A program made the translations under genes and the position numbers. From contig DASXZD010000005.1 of the NCBI GenBank assembly GCA_036502085.1, positions 62,001 through 126,000 of the forward strand: DNA of 64,000 bases, given 5' to 3'. This document shows, in pieces, positions 22,709-33,339 of this stretch. The stretch is from PALSA-505 sp036502085. GTDB taxonomy: Bacteria; Actinomycetota; Actinomycetes; Streptosporangiales; Streptosporangiaceae. A model generated the notes under the pieces. It made no database searches, had not been told where the DNA came from, and worked only from the letters and a program-made list of their open reading frames with translations. Each line of letters starts with the position of its first letter. Positions within the stretch are counted from its first letter, which is position 1.

Positions 22709-24529
22709 TTGAGCCACTACAAGAGCAACCTGCGGGACATCGAGTTCAACCTCTTCGAGGTGCTGCGCCGGCAGGAACTGCTGGGCAGCGAGCCGTATCC
22801 CGACCTGGACGAGGACACCGTCCGCGGCATCCTCGCCGAGGTGAACCGGCTCGCGGTCGGGCCGCTGGCGGATTCCTTCGCCGAAGCCGACCGTCATCCG
22901 CCGGTCTTCGACCCTGACACCAGCTCGGTCCGGATGCCCGAGGCGTTCAAGAAGTCGTTCCGCGCCTTCATGGACGCGGAGTGGTACCGGCTCGACCTGC
23001 CGTCCGAGCTGGGCGGCACCGGCGCCCCGCGCTCGCTGGCCTGGGCGGTCGCCGAGCTGATCCTCGGCGCCAACCCCGCTGTCTGGATGTACTCGGGCGG
23101 GCCGTCGTTCGCGACCGTCCTGTGGCGGATCGGCACCCCCGGGCAGCGGCGTTTCGCCGAGCTTGCCGTTGAGCGCAAGTGGGGCGCCACCATGGTGCTG
23201 ACCGAGCCGGACGCCGGCTCGGACGTCGGGGCCGGCCGGGCCAAGGCCATCGAGCAGCCGGACGGGACCTGGCACATCGAAGGCGTCAAGCGGTTCATCA
23301 CGAGCGCCGAGCACGACATGGCGGAGAACATCTTCCACCTGGTGCTGGCCAGGCCCGAGGGCCACGGGCCTGGCACCAAGGGCCTGTCGATGTTCCTGGT
23401 GCCCAAGTACCTGGTCAACGACGACGGCTCGCTGGGCGAGCGCAACGGCGTCTACACCACCGGCGTCGAGCACAAGATGGGGCTGAAGGCCTCGACCACC
23501 TGCGAGCTCAGCTTCGGGGCCAAGCATCCGGCGGTGGGCACGCTGGTCGGCGGCGTGCACGAGGGCATCAAGCAGATGTTCCTGATCATCGAGCACGCCC
23601 GGATGATGGTCGGGACCAAGGCCATCGCCACGCTGTCCACCGGCTACCTGAACGCGCTTGACTTTGCCAGGAACCGGGTGCAGGGCGCCGACCTGGCCCG
23701 GCTGGCGGACAAGACCGCGCCGCGGGTCACGATCATCCGCCACCCCGACGTGCGCCGCATGCTCATGCTGCAGAAGGCGTACGCCGAGGGCATGCGGGCC
23801 CTGGTCCTGTACGCGGCCTCCTACCAGGACGCGGTCCAGGTGGAGGCGGCCGCCGGGCTGGCCGGCGAGCTGACCGCCCGGCTGAACGACCTGCTGCTGC
23901 CCATCGTCAAGGGGGTCGGCTCCGAGCGTTCGTACGAGCTGCTCACGCTGTCCCTGCAGACGCTGGGCGGGTCGGGATTCCTGCAGGACTACCCGATCGA
24001 GCAGTACATCAGGGACGCGAAGATCGACAGCCTGTACGAGGGCACGACGGCGATCCAGGGCCTCGACCTGTACTTCCGCAAGATCGTTCGCGACAACGGC
24101 GGCGCGCTGCAGCACCTGCTCGCCCAGGTCAGCGAGTTCGCAGCGTCCGAAGCCGGCAACGGGAGGCTCAAGGCGGAGCGCGCGGCGCTGGCCCGCGCGG
24201 TCACCGACATCGAGGGCATCCTCACCGCGATGACCGGCTTCCTCGCCGGCGCGATGGAGCAGCCGGCCGAGATCTACCGGGTCGGGCTGAACACCAACCG
24301 GCTGCTGCTCGCGCTCGGCGACCTGCTGATCGGCTGGCTGCTGGCCCGGCAGGCCGACGTCGCCCTGCGCGCTCTTGCCCAGGGCACCGCGGACGAGGAC
24401 TTTTACCTCGGCAAGGTCGCCGCCGCCCGGTTCTTCGCCGCGACCGTGCTGCCCAGGCTCGCCGCCGAGCGGAAGACCGCCGAAGAGACCAGCCTGGACC
24501 TGATGGAGCTGCCCGAGACGGCGTTCTGA
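22709..24529 (+). CDS. fadE5: Acyl-CoA dehydrogenase, FadE5-like (606 aa)
   Basis: The start MSHYKSNLRDIEFNLFEVL, length (606 residues) and long shared blocks (VWMYSGG, TMVLTEPDAGSDVGA, GTKAIATLSTGYLNAL, LQTLGGSGFLQDYPIEQYIR, DAKIDSLYEGTTAIQGLDLY) match mycobacterial FadE5 as I remember it. FadE5 is a long- and broad-chain acyl-CoA dehydrogenase with the extra C-terminal domain. It starts at TTG 22709 with GGAG six to seven bases upstream. It catalyses the first step of beta-oxidation with FAD and passes electrons to ETF. It is divergent from the FadE34-like gene and ends before a bidirectional terminator. Confidence 0.95.
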   Translation: MSHYKSNLRDIEFNLFEVLRRQELLGSEPYPDLDEDTVRGILAEVNRLAVGPLADSFAEADRHPPVFDPDTSSVRMPEAFKKSFRAFMDAEWYRLDLPSELGGTGAPRSLAWAVAELILGANPAVWMYSGGPSFATVLWRIGTPGQRRFAELAVERKWGATMVLTEPDAGSDVGAGRAKAIEQPDGTWHIEGVKRFITSAEHDMAENIFHLVLARPEGHGPGTKGLSMFLVPKYLVNDDGSLGERNGVYTTGVEHKMGLKASTTCELSFGAKHPAVGTLVGGVHEGIKQMFLIIEHARMMVGTKAIATLSTGYLNALDFARNRVQGADLARLADKTAPRVTIIRHPDVRRMLMLQKAYAEGMRALVLYAASYQDAVQVEAAAGLAGELTARLNDLLLPIVKGVGSERSYELLTLSLQTLGGSGFLQDYPIEQYIRDAKIDSLYEGTTAIQGLDLYFRKIVRDNGGALQHLLAQVSEFAASEAGNGRLKAERAALARAVTDIEGILTAMTGFLAGAMEQPAEIYRVGLNTNRLLLALGDLLIGWLLARQADVALRALAQGTADEDFYLGKVAAARFFAATVLPRLAAERKTAEETSLDLMELPETAF

Positions 24530-24580
24530 TCCGCGCCGTCGCCTGCGGGACCTGGGCAGGCGACGGCCGGAGCCTAGGCC

Positions 24581-24640
24581 ACCTGGGGCCACCTGGGGCC
24601 ACCTGGGGCCACTTGGAGCCACCTGGGGCCACCTCGGCCG
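24581..24640. repeat. 10-bp tandem array (about six units)
   Basis: The unit ACCTGGGGCC is repeated at 24581, 24591, 24601 and 24621, with variants ACTTGGAGCC at 24611 and ACCTCGGCCG at 24631. It lies between the convergent fadE5-like and E2 genes. Confidence 0.9.
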
Positions 24641-24642
24641 GC

Positions 24643-24664
24643 CCCCGGGCTTCTCAGCCCGGGG
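24643..24664. terminator. Bidirectional hairpin terminator
   Basis: Arms CCCCGGGCT (24643-24651) and AGCCCGGGG (24656-24664) with a TCTC loop lie between the convergent fadE5-like and E2 genes. Confidence 0.65.
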
Positions 24665-24685
24665 CAACCGGCCGGTCGGGCTTGC

Positions 24686-26251
24686 TCAGGTCCAGGCGAG
24701 CATCCGCACCGGGTCTTCCATCATCGCGCCGACCTCGCTCAGCACGGCAGAGCCGAGATCCCCGTCGACGATCCGGTGGTCGAACGACAGCGCCAGCGTG
24801 GTGACCTTGCGCACGGCGAGCTGTCCCTCGTGCACCCACGGTGCATCCTTGATCCGCCCTAGGCACAGGATCGCCGTCTCGCCCGGGGTCAGGATCGGGG
24901 TACCCGAGTCCACCCCGAAGACGCCGACGTTGGTGATCGTGATCGTGCCGTGGCTCAGGTCGGCCGGTGACGTCTTGCCGGACCGTGCCGTCTCGGTCAG
25001 CTGGCTGAGCGCGCGGGCCAGCTCTGGCAGCGTCATGGCCTGGGCATCCTTGATGTTGGGCACGACCAGCCCGCGCTCGGTCGAGGCCGCGATGCCCAGG
25101 TTGACGTAGCGCTTGACCACGATCTCCTGCGCCGCCTCGTCCCAGGACGAGTTGATCATCGGATGCCGTGCGACCGCGATCATCAGCGCCCGCGCCGCGA
25201 GCAGCAGCGGTGACACGCGCAGCCCGGCGAAGTCGGGCAGCTCGCGGATCCGGCCGAGCGCCTCGGTCGTGCCGGTCACGTCGACCTGCACGAACTCGGT
25301 GACGTGCGGCGCGGTGAACGCGCTGGCGGTCACCGCCGCCGCGGTGTGCTTGCGCACGCCACGGATCGGGACGCGCTCCTCGCGCGGCCCGGCGGCTACC
25401 GTAATCGGCTGGCTGGCCGCCGTCGGCCCGGCCGCGGCTGCGGGCTGGGCGGCCTGCTGCACGTCGTCGCGGGTGATCGAGCCGTGCGGGCCGCTGCCGG
25501 CCAGCCCGGCCAGGTCCACCCCGAGGTCGCGGGCCAGCTTGCGCACCAGCGGCTTGGCCAGCGTCTGGGCGGCGGTCTGGTGCGCGCCGTTGGCCGGCGC
25601 GCCTGTGACCGGGGCTTCCGTATCCGGGGTCGCCGTGTCCGAGGCCGCGCTGACCGAGGCCGCAGCGGGCGCGGGCGCGGCGGGCGGACCGGACGTGCTC
25701 TTGCGCGCGCGCCGGGTGGTACGGCCGAGCTTGACCCCGTACCCGACGAGCACGGCCTGCCGCTCGGGCTTCGGCTCGGCCGCCGGGCCAGCGGCTCCCG
25801 AGTCGCCACCTCCCGGGCCGTTGCCGGCCGGGCCGCCGCCTGCCGGGCCGGGGTCAGCCGTCCCCGGCTGCTCGGCCGCCGCCGGAGCGGCGTCCGCGGC
25901 CCCGGACTCCTGCGCCTCGGTCGCCACAGCCTCGGCCACCTCGGCCCCCCCGGCCGCCTCGGCCGCCGCCGTCTCTCCCGGCCCCGCGGGCCCGGCCGCG
26001 GCTCCCTCGCCCGTGCTCACCGTGACGATCGGCGTGCCGACGTCCACGGTCTGTCCCTCGGCCACCAGCAGCCCTGCCACCACGCCCTCGAACGGGGAGG
26101 GCAGCTCGACCACGGCCTTGGCCGTCTCGATCTCCACGATGATCTGGTTGATCGTCACCCGGTCGCCCGGCTGGACGTGCCACTTGACGATGTCCGCCTC
26201 GGTCAGCCCCTCGCCGACGTCGGGGAGGCGGAACTCCTTCAGTTCGCTCAT
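24686..26251 (-). CDS. bkdC: 2-oxoacid dehydrogenase E2 (dihydrolipoamide acyltransferase)
   Basis: Domains in order: one N-terminal lipoyl domain (residues ~4-80, lipoyl Lys45 in EIETAKAVVEL), a long Ala/Pro/Glu linker (80-225), the E1/E3-binding domain (KPLVRKLARDLGVDLAGLAG, GSITRDDV), another linker, and the catalytic acyltransferase domain (290-521) with active-site His492/Asp496 in FDHRIVDGD. It transfers the acyl group to CoA at the core of the complex. It is the last gene of the E1alpha-E1beta-E2 operon, 9 bases after E1beta, with no E3 gene. Order and size resemble mycobacterial bkdABC, but pyruvate specificity is not excluded. Confidence 0.9.
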   Translation of the reverse strand: MSELKEFRLPDVGEGLTEADIVKWHVQPGDRVTINQIIVEIETAKAVVELPSPFEGVVAGLLVAEGQTVDVGTPIVTVSTGEGAAAGPAGPGETAAAEAAGGAEVAEAVATEAQESGAADAAPAAAEQPGTADPGPAGGGPAGNGPGGGDSGAAGPAAEPKPERQAVLVGYGVKLGRTTRRARKSTSGPPAAPAPAAASVSAASDTATPDTEAPVTGAPANGAHQTAAQTLAKPLVRKLARDLGVDLAGLAGSGPHGSITRDDVQQAAQPAAAAGPTAASQPITVAAGPREERVPIRGVRKHTAAAVTASAFTAPHVTEFVQVDVTGTTEALGRIRELPDFAGLRVSPLLLAARALMIAVARHPMINSSWDEAAQEIVVKRYVNLGIAASTERGLVVPNIKDAQAMTLPELARALSQLTETARSGKTSPADLSHGTITITNVGVFGVDSGTPILTPGETAILCLGRIKDAPWVHEGQLAVRKVTTLALSFDHRIVDGDLGSAVLSEVGAMMEDPVRMLAWT

Positions 26252-26260
26252 GCCGGCCCC

Positions 26261-27244
26261 TCAGAAGCCGAAGGTGCGGTCGACGGCATCCAGCACCCGG
26301 TCCAGATCCGGCAGGAAGTGATCTTCCAGCCGGGACGGCGGATACGGCGCGGAGAACCCGCCGACCCTGATGACCGGCGCCTCCAGCTGGTAGAAGCACT
26401 CCTCAGTGACCTGCGCGGCGATCTCGGCGCCGAGGGCACCGGTGACCGGCGCCTCGTGCGCGATCACGCACCGGCCGGTGCGGCGCACCGACGCGCAGAC
26501 GGCCCCGATGTCCAGCGGCGAGAGCGACCGCAGGTCGATGACCTCGATGCTCCGGCCGTCCTTGCGCGCGGCCACCGCCGCCTCGACCGCGGTGCGCACC
26601 ATGGGCCCGTAGGCGAGCAGCGTCACGTCCGTGCCTTCGGTCACGATCCGCGCCTTGTCCAGCGGCAGCCAGGCGTCCGGCGCGGCCTCGGTGTCCACTT
26701 CGCCCTTGTCCCAGTAGCGCCGCTTCGGCTCGAAGAAGACCACCGGGTCCTCGCAGCTGATGCTCTGCTGGATCATCGCGTACGCGTCGGCGGGCTCGCT
26801 GCAGGCGACCACCCGCAGGCCGGCCGCGTGGGCGAAGTACGCCTCCGGCGACTCGCTGTGATGCTCCACCGCGCCGATACCGCCGCCGCACGGGATCCTG
26901 ATCACCACGGGCAGGGTGACGTGGCCGAGCGACCTGAACCGCATCCTGGCCAGCTGGCTGACGATCTGGTCGAAGGCCGGGAACACGAAGCCGTCGAACT
27001 GGATCTCGCAGACCGGACGGTAGCCGCGCAGCGCGAGCCCTATCGCCGTGCCGATGATGCCGGACTCGGCCAGCGGCGTGTCGATCACGCGGCCCTCACC
27101 GAAGTCCTTCTGCAGCCCGTCGGTGACGCGGAACACGCCGCCGAGCTTGCCCACGTCCTCGCCCATGATGAGGACCTTGGGGTCGTTCTCCATGGCCCGG
27201 CGCATTCCCTCGTTCAGCGCCTTCGACAGCGTCAGCGTGCTCAT
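26261..27244 (-). CDS. bkdB: 2-oxoacid dehydrogenase E1 beta subunit
   Basis: The 327-residue protein starts LTLSKALNEGMRRAMENDPK and contains VLIMGEDVGKLGGVFRVTDG (catalytic Glu region), VIDTPLAESGIIGTAIGLAL, AVEHHSESPEAYFAHAAGLR and the C-terminal transketolase domain with EVIDLRSLSPLD. It forms the alpha2beta2 thiamine-diphosphate E1 enzyme with the gene before it. ATG 27244 overlaps the alpha stop in an ATGA arrangement, indicating coupled translation. Confidence 0.92.
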   Translation of the reverse strand: MSTLTLSKALNEGMRRAMENDPKVLIMGEDVGKLGGVFRVTDGLQKDFGEGRVIDTPLAESGIIGTAIGLALRGYRPVCEIQFDGFVFPAFDQIVSQLARMRFRSLGHVTLPVVIRIPCGGGIGAVEHHSESPEAYFAHAAGLRVVACSEPADAYAMIQQSISCEDPVVFFEPKRRYWDKGEVDTEAAPDAWLPLDKARIVTEGTDVTLLAYGPMVRTAVEAAVAARKDGRSIEVIDLRSLSPLDIGAVCASVRRTGRCVIAHEAPVTGALGAEIAAQVTEECFYQLEAPVIRVGGFSAPYPPSRLEDHFLPDLDRVLDAVDRTFGF

Positions 27245-28347
27245 GCGCCGGCCTCCTCGCTGGCGAATGTGTCGATGTAAGCGGCGAACCGGTCGCGCTC
27301 GGCGTCCAGCGGTGCGTGCGGCTCCGCGTACACGTTCTCGAACATGGTGGGCGTCTTGGGGTCCGGCATCGTCAGGCAGGCGTTCCTGACCTGCTTGCCG
27401 ACCTCGTTCGCCTCTTCCTCGACCGCGGTGAAGAAGTCCGCCTCCGCGGCCCCGGTCCTGACCAGGTACGCCCTGACCCGCTCCAGCGGGTCCTTCAGCT
27501 TCCACGCCTCCAGCTCGCTGGCCAGCCGGTACCTGGTCGGGTCGTCGGTGGTGGTGTGCGCGCCCATCCGGTAGGTGTAGGCCTCGATCAGCGTCGGGCC
27601 CTGCCCCTCCCGCGCGGCCGCCAGCGCCTTCCTGGTCACGGCCAGGCAGGCGAGCACGTCGTTGCCGTCCACCCGCAGCCCGGGGAAGCCGAAGCCGCGG
27701 GCCCGCTGGTAGAGCGGGATGCGGCTCTGCCGCTCCAGCGGCTCGGAGATCGCCCACTGGTTGTTCTGGCAGAAGAACACCACGGGCGCGTTGAACACCG
27801 AGGCCCAGATGAACGCCTCGCTGACGTCGCCCTGGCTGGTGGCGCCGTCGCCGAAGTACACCAGAACAGCCTCGCCGTCTTCGCCCACCGCGCCATCTCG
27901 CTGGATGCCCATCGCGTAGCCGGTGGCGTGCAGCGTCTGGCTGCCGATCACGATCGTGTACAAGTGGAAGTTGTGCTCTTCGGGATCCCAGCCGCCGTGG
28001 CTGACCCCGCGGAACAGCTCGAGCAGCTTGGCCGGATCGAGGCCGCGGCACCAGGCCACGCCGTGCTCGCGGTAGCTCGGGAAGGCCATGTCCTTCGGGC
28101 TGAGCGCCCGGCCCGAGCCGATCTGCGCCGCCTCCTGGCCGAGCAGGGAGGCCCAGATGCCAAGCTCGCCCTGCCGCTGCAGCGAGATCGCCTCAGCATC
28201 GATCCTGCGGGTGAGGACGAGGTCCCGGTAGAGACTCTTGATCTCTTCTGCCGATATCTCGAGCGGATAGTCCGGATGCTCGACCCGCTCACCCTCGGGC
28301 GTGAGGAGCTGGATCAGCTCCTCGTCAGTGCCGACGGTCACGTGCAA
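27241..28347 (-). CDS. bkdA: 2-oxoacid dehydrogenase E1 alpha subunit
   Basis: The 368-residue protein carries the thiamine-diphosphate motif GDGATSQGDVSEAFIWASVF, then FFCQNNQWAISEPLERQSRI, VDGNDVLAC and the phosphorylation-loop region TYRMGAHTTTDDPTRYR. It decarboxylates a 2-oxoacid (branched-chain or pyruvate) and passes the acyl group to the E2 lipoyl arm. It is the first gene of the operon, with ATG at 28347. The first residues (VGTDEELIQLLTPEGE) resemble those of actinobacterial BkdA/PdhA proteins. Substrate cannot be decided from sequence alone. Confidence 0.92.
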   Translation of the reverse strand: MHVTVGTDEELIQLLTPEGERVEHPDYPLEISAEEIKSLYRDLVLTRRIDAEAISLQRQGELGIWASLLGQEAAQIGSGRALSPKDMAFPSYREHGVAWCRGLDPAKLLELFRGVSHGGWDPEEHNFHLYTIVIGSQTLHATGYAMGIQRDGAVGEDGEAVLVYFGDGATSQGDVSEAFIWASVFNAPVVFFCQNNQWAISEPLERQSRIPLYQRARGFGFPGLRVDGNDVLACLAVTRKALAAAREGQGPTLIEAYTYRMGAHTTTDDPTRYRLASELEAWKLKDPLERVRAYLVRTGAAEADFFTAVEEEANEVGKQVRNACLTMPDPKTPTMFENVYAEPHAPLDAERDRFAAYIDTFASEEAGA

Positions 28348-28626
28348 CCCCTTGCGTGCTCGGGGCCGGTCGTCGGGATCACCGTGACCGGCCAGTCGTC
28401 CGTCCCTGCCGCCGCTTGTAACGGCGGCTGGGGCCCGGCTGTTTGCAGTGCAACCTCACCTGGTCCACTACCCGTCATCGTGACAGACATCGCCCGGCGA
28501 ACCGAACCGCTCCCCGTGTCGGTGGTCACGGAGCCGGCCCCTCCGGGAGTGCCTGGCGTACGCTTTCATGCCTATGCAGTTTCCCGGAGGATATGTCCTC
28601 CGGGAGCTTCGGTGCTTGGAGGGTAT
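28348..28626. promoter_or_regulatory. Divergent control region of bkdA and purS with two hairpins
   Basis: The 279-base gap separates the divergent bkd and pur operons. A hairpin GCCGCCG-CTTGTAA-CGGCGGC lies at 28408-28428. A second, CCCGGAGGA-TATG-TCCTCCGGG (28583-28604), lies 22 bases before the purS start and would mask a GGAGG, so it could reduce or tune expression. No promoter hexamer stands out. Confidence 0.45.
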
Positions 28627-28869
28627 GTGCCCCGAATTGTCGTCGACGTCATCCTCAAGCCGGAGATCCACGATCCGCAGGGCGAAGCGATCGCCGGCGC
28701 GTGCCGGCGGCTCGGGTTCGACCAGATCGTCCGGGTGCGGCAGGGCAAACGATTCGAGGTCGAGCTGACCGGCCCGGCCGACGAGGCCGCGCTCGGCCGG
28801 GTGGCCGAACTGGCCGCCGAACTGCTGGCGAACCCGGTGCTGGAAGATTTTTCGCTGCGGGCCCTGTGA
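28627..28869 (+). CDS. purS: Phosphoribosylformylglycinamidine synthase subunit PurS
   Basis: The 80-residue protein PRIVVDVILKPEIHDPQGEA...CRRLGFDQIVRVRQGKRFEV is a typical PurS. It forms a dimer that bridges PurL and PurQ and helps pass ammonia for the FGAM synthase step. It starts at GTG 28627 with GGAGG at 28618, four bases away. It is the first gene of the purine operon. Its stop codon lies within a duplicated 40-bp sequence (28864-28904 and 28950-28988). Confidence 0.95.
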   Translation: MPRIVVDVILKPEIHDPQGEAIAGACRRLGFDQIVRVRQGKRFEVELTGPADEAALGRVAELAAELLANPVLEDFSLRAL

Positions 28870-28988
28870 GACTGGGCACAGTGCCGGGGGGTAGACCGAA
28901 ACTTGCTCCGGACTCTGAGCTAGCCTTGCTCCGGACTTCTGAGCTAGCACTGTGAGACTGGGCACAGTCGCGGGGTAGACCGAAACTT
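28864..28988. repeat. Imperfect ~85-bp tandem duplication after purS
   Basis: CTGTGAGACTGGGCACAGT occurs at 28864-28882 and 28950-28968, each followed by GGGGTAGACCGAAACTT. Between them a second word, CTTGCTCCGGAC(T)TCTGAGC, is also doubled. The first copy contains the purS stop codon. Confidence 0.85.
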
Positions 28989-29066
28989 AACGATTACACG
29001 GCCGACTCCTGGGAAACCTCCCCTTATGTGCATCTTTCCCGTTGACGACAGGGGGCGCAGTGACGG

Positions 29067-29663
29067 GTGCGTGCCATGATGAATGATACGGAAGTGCCCG
29101 ACGGGGATATCAGGTTCTGCCTCGTGCTGCCGCACGAGCCGGTGAGCGTGCCAGTCATGCGGCGGGTGCTGGGCGGCACGTTGCTCGGCTTCGGCGCCGA
29201 CGCGGAGGCCGTGGCGGACCTGCTGCTCGCGGCCACTGAAGCCTGCACGAACGTGCTCAGGCACGGTGAGCAGGCCGAGGAGTACCAGGTCTGCGCCAGC
29301 GTCGGCCAGGATGTTTGCCTGCTGGAGATCGCCAACCAGTTCGCGGCGATCGAGGGCAAGCCGGGCCGCAGGGCGAACGGTCACGGCGGCATGTGGCCGG
29401 TCCGCCGGGCCGGGAGCAAGCACGGGCGGCCTGCCGTGCCGACGGTGGGCGCGATGCCGGCCAACGGCAGCGACGTATCGCGGATTCCCCAGTCGGGTCG
29501 CGGACTGGCCATTATGCAAGCCTGCGTAGACGATCTGACCCTCAGCGGCAGCGCCGAACGCGGCACCGTGGTCTCCATGCGCAAGCGGATGAACTGGGCG
29601 GACATCGACGCCGACGCGCCCGGCGCCGAGTTGCATCGGTCCGGGTTGCGCCAGGCCGGCTAG
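29067..29663 (+). CDS. Anti-sigma-factor-type ATP-binding protein (HATPase_c, RsbW-like)
   Basis: The 198-residue protein shows the GHKL ATPase boxes: N-box LLLAATEACTNVLRHGEQAE near residue 50 and G-box PQSGRGLAIMQACVDDLTLS near residue 145, with a final GTVVSMRKRM strand. Between them is an insert of ~45 residues (RRANGHGGMWPVRRAGSKHG) not found in RsbW. Such proteins regulate sigma factors or partner proteins by binding or phosphorylation, usually with an antagonist, but none is adjacent. It sits inside the purine operon between purS and purQ. The GTG at 29067 is used; ATGs at 29076 and 29079 are alternatives. Confidence 0.85.
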   Translation: MRAMMNDTEVPDGDIRFCLVLPHEPVSVPVMRRVLGGTLLGFGADAEAVADLLLAATEACTNVLRHGEQAEEYQVCASVGQDVCLLEIANQFAAIEGKPGRRANGHGGMWPVRRAGSKHGRPAVPTVGAMPANGSDVSRIPQSGRGLAIMQACVDDLTLSGSAERGTVVSMRKRMNWADIDADAPGAELHRSGLRQAG

Positions 29664-29741
29664 CCGCCTGCTCACCGCGCCGGCTACCGGGTAACCTGCC
29701 TGCGTAGCGCTGTCCCAGGCGCTCGCGCGGGAGGGAACCAG

Positions 29742-30415
29742 ATGAGGGCCAGGGTCGGGGTGGTGACGTTCCCCGGGTCGCTGGACGACGCGGATGCCGC
29801 CAGGGCCGTGACCCGCGCGGGCGGCGAGCCTGTGCCGCTGTGGCACGGCGAACGCGACCTGCACGGGGTCGACGCGGTCATCCTGCCTGGCGGCTTCTCC
29901 TACGGCGACTACTTGCGGTGCGGCGCGATCGCCCGGTTCTCGCCGGTGATGACCGAGCTGGTGCCCGCCGCCCGGGCCGGCCTGCCGGTGCTCGGCATCT
30001 GCAACGGCTTCCAGATCCTGTGCGAGGCCGGCCTGCTGCCCGGCGCGCTGACCCGCAACGCCGCCCGCCGCTTCACCTGCCGCGACGTGCCGCTGCGGGT
30101 CGAAAACGCGAACACCCCGTGGACCCGGCACTACACCGCGGGGGAGCGGATCGTGATCCCGCTCAAGAGCGGCGAGGGAGCGTACGTCGCTGACCCTGGG
30201 ACGCTGGCTGAGCTGGAAGCGGCCGGCCAGGTCGTGGTTCGTTACGAGAACGGGAGTCCGAACGGTTCCACGGCTAACATCGCCGGAATTTGCGGCGACC
30301 CGTGCCATGTGGTGGGCCTGATGCCGCACCCGGAGCATGCGCTGGACGAGCTCACCGGGCCCGGCAGCGACGGGCTCGGCTTCTTCGCGTCGGTCATCTC
30401 GGTGCTGGCGGCCAC

Positions 30416-30419
<4 letters not shown>
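29742..30419 (+). CDS. purQ: Phosphoribosylformylglycinamidine synthase subunit PurQ
   Basis: The 225-residue glutaminase has the nucleophile Cys87 in LPVLGICNGFQILCE and the His/Glu pair in GLMPHPEHALDELTG. It releases ammonia from glutamine for PurL. Opening RARVGVVTFPGSLDDADA is typical. Its stop overlaps the purL start as GTGA, so the two are probably translated together. The ribosome site is GGAGG six bases before ATG 29742. Confidence 0.97.
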
Positions 30420-32956
<2,537 letters not shown>

Positions 32957-32969
32957 CCGGGCCGCCTCG

Positions 32970-33335
32970 ATGCCATCGAGCCAGGACCCTGAGGTCGGCC
33001 GGGCTGCCCTGGCCGCCTCGCTGGCCGCCCTGGACACGGGCCGGCCGCCGACGCGGCCGCAGCTGCGTGACGCGGTCAGGTACCTGCTCGCGCAGCTTGC
33101 CGAGCAGGAGCCGGGTCGGGCCGTGGAGGTCCGCATCCCGCCGTTCGGCGCGGTCCAGTGCATAGCCGGTCCCCGGCATACCCGGGGTACTCCGCCGAAC
33201 GTGGTGGAGACCGACCCTGTGACCTGGCTCCGGCTCGCCACCGGCCGGCTGAGCTGGGCCGAGGCGGTCAGCGCCGGAAGCATCCAGGCCAGCGGCATCC
33301 GGGCCGACCTGTCGTCCTGCCTGCCGGTACACTGA
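32970..33335 (+). CDS. Sterol-carrier-family protein (121 aa)
   Basis: The protein has a short N-terminal helical part (RAALAASLAALDTG, LRDAVRYLLAQLAE) and an SCP2-like beta/alpha core (AVEVRIPPFGAVQCIAGPRH, NVVETDPVTWLRLATGRLSW, EAVSAGSIQASGIRADLSSC). This gene is regularly found between purL and purF in actinobacteria and is annotated as sterol carrier family; its lipid or other ligand is unknown. It follows purL by 13 bases and purF by four, so it is in the same operon. The conserved position suggests a link to purine synthesis that is not understood. Confidence 0.9.
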   Translation: MPSSQDPEVGRAALAASLAALDTGRPPTRPQLRDAVRYLLAQLAEQEPGRAVEVRIPPFGAVQCIAGPRHTRGTPPNVVETDPVTWLRLATGRLSWAEAVSAGSIQASGIRADLSSCLPVH

Positions 33336-33339
33336 CCAG

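Noticed and set aside
22544..24667. 707-codon minus-strand frame over fadE5
   Set aside because: Antisense shadow; FadE5-like sequence on the plus strand is unmistakable.
28443..28955. Overlapping plus-strand frame through purS
   Set aside because: Its sequence is Arg/Pro-rich, and PurS in the other frame has its own start and ribosome site.
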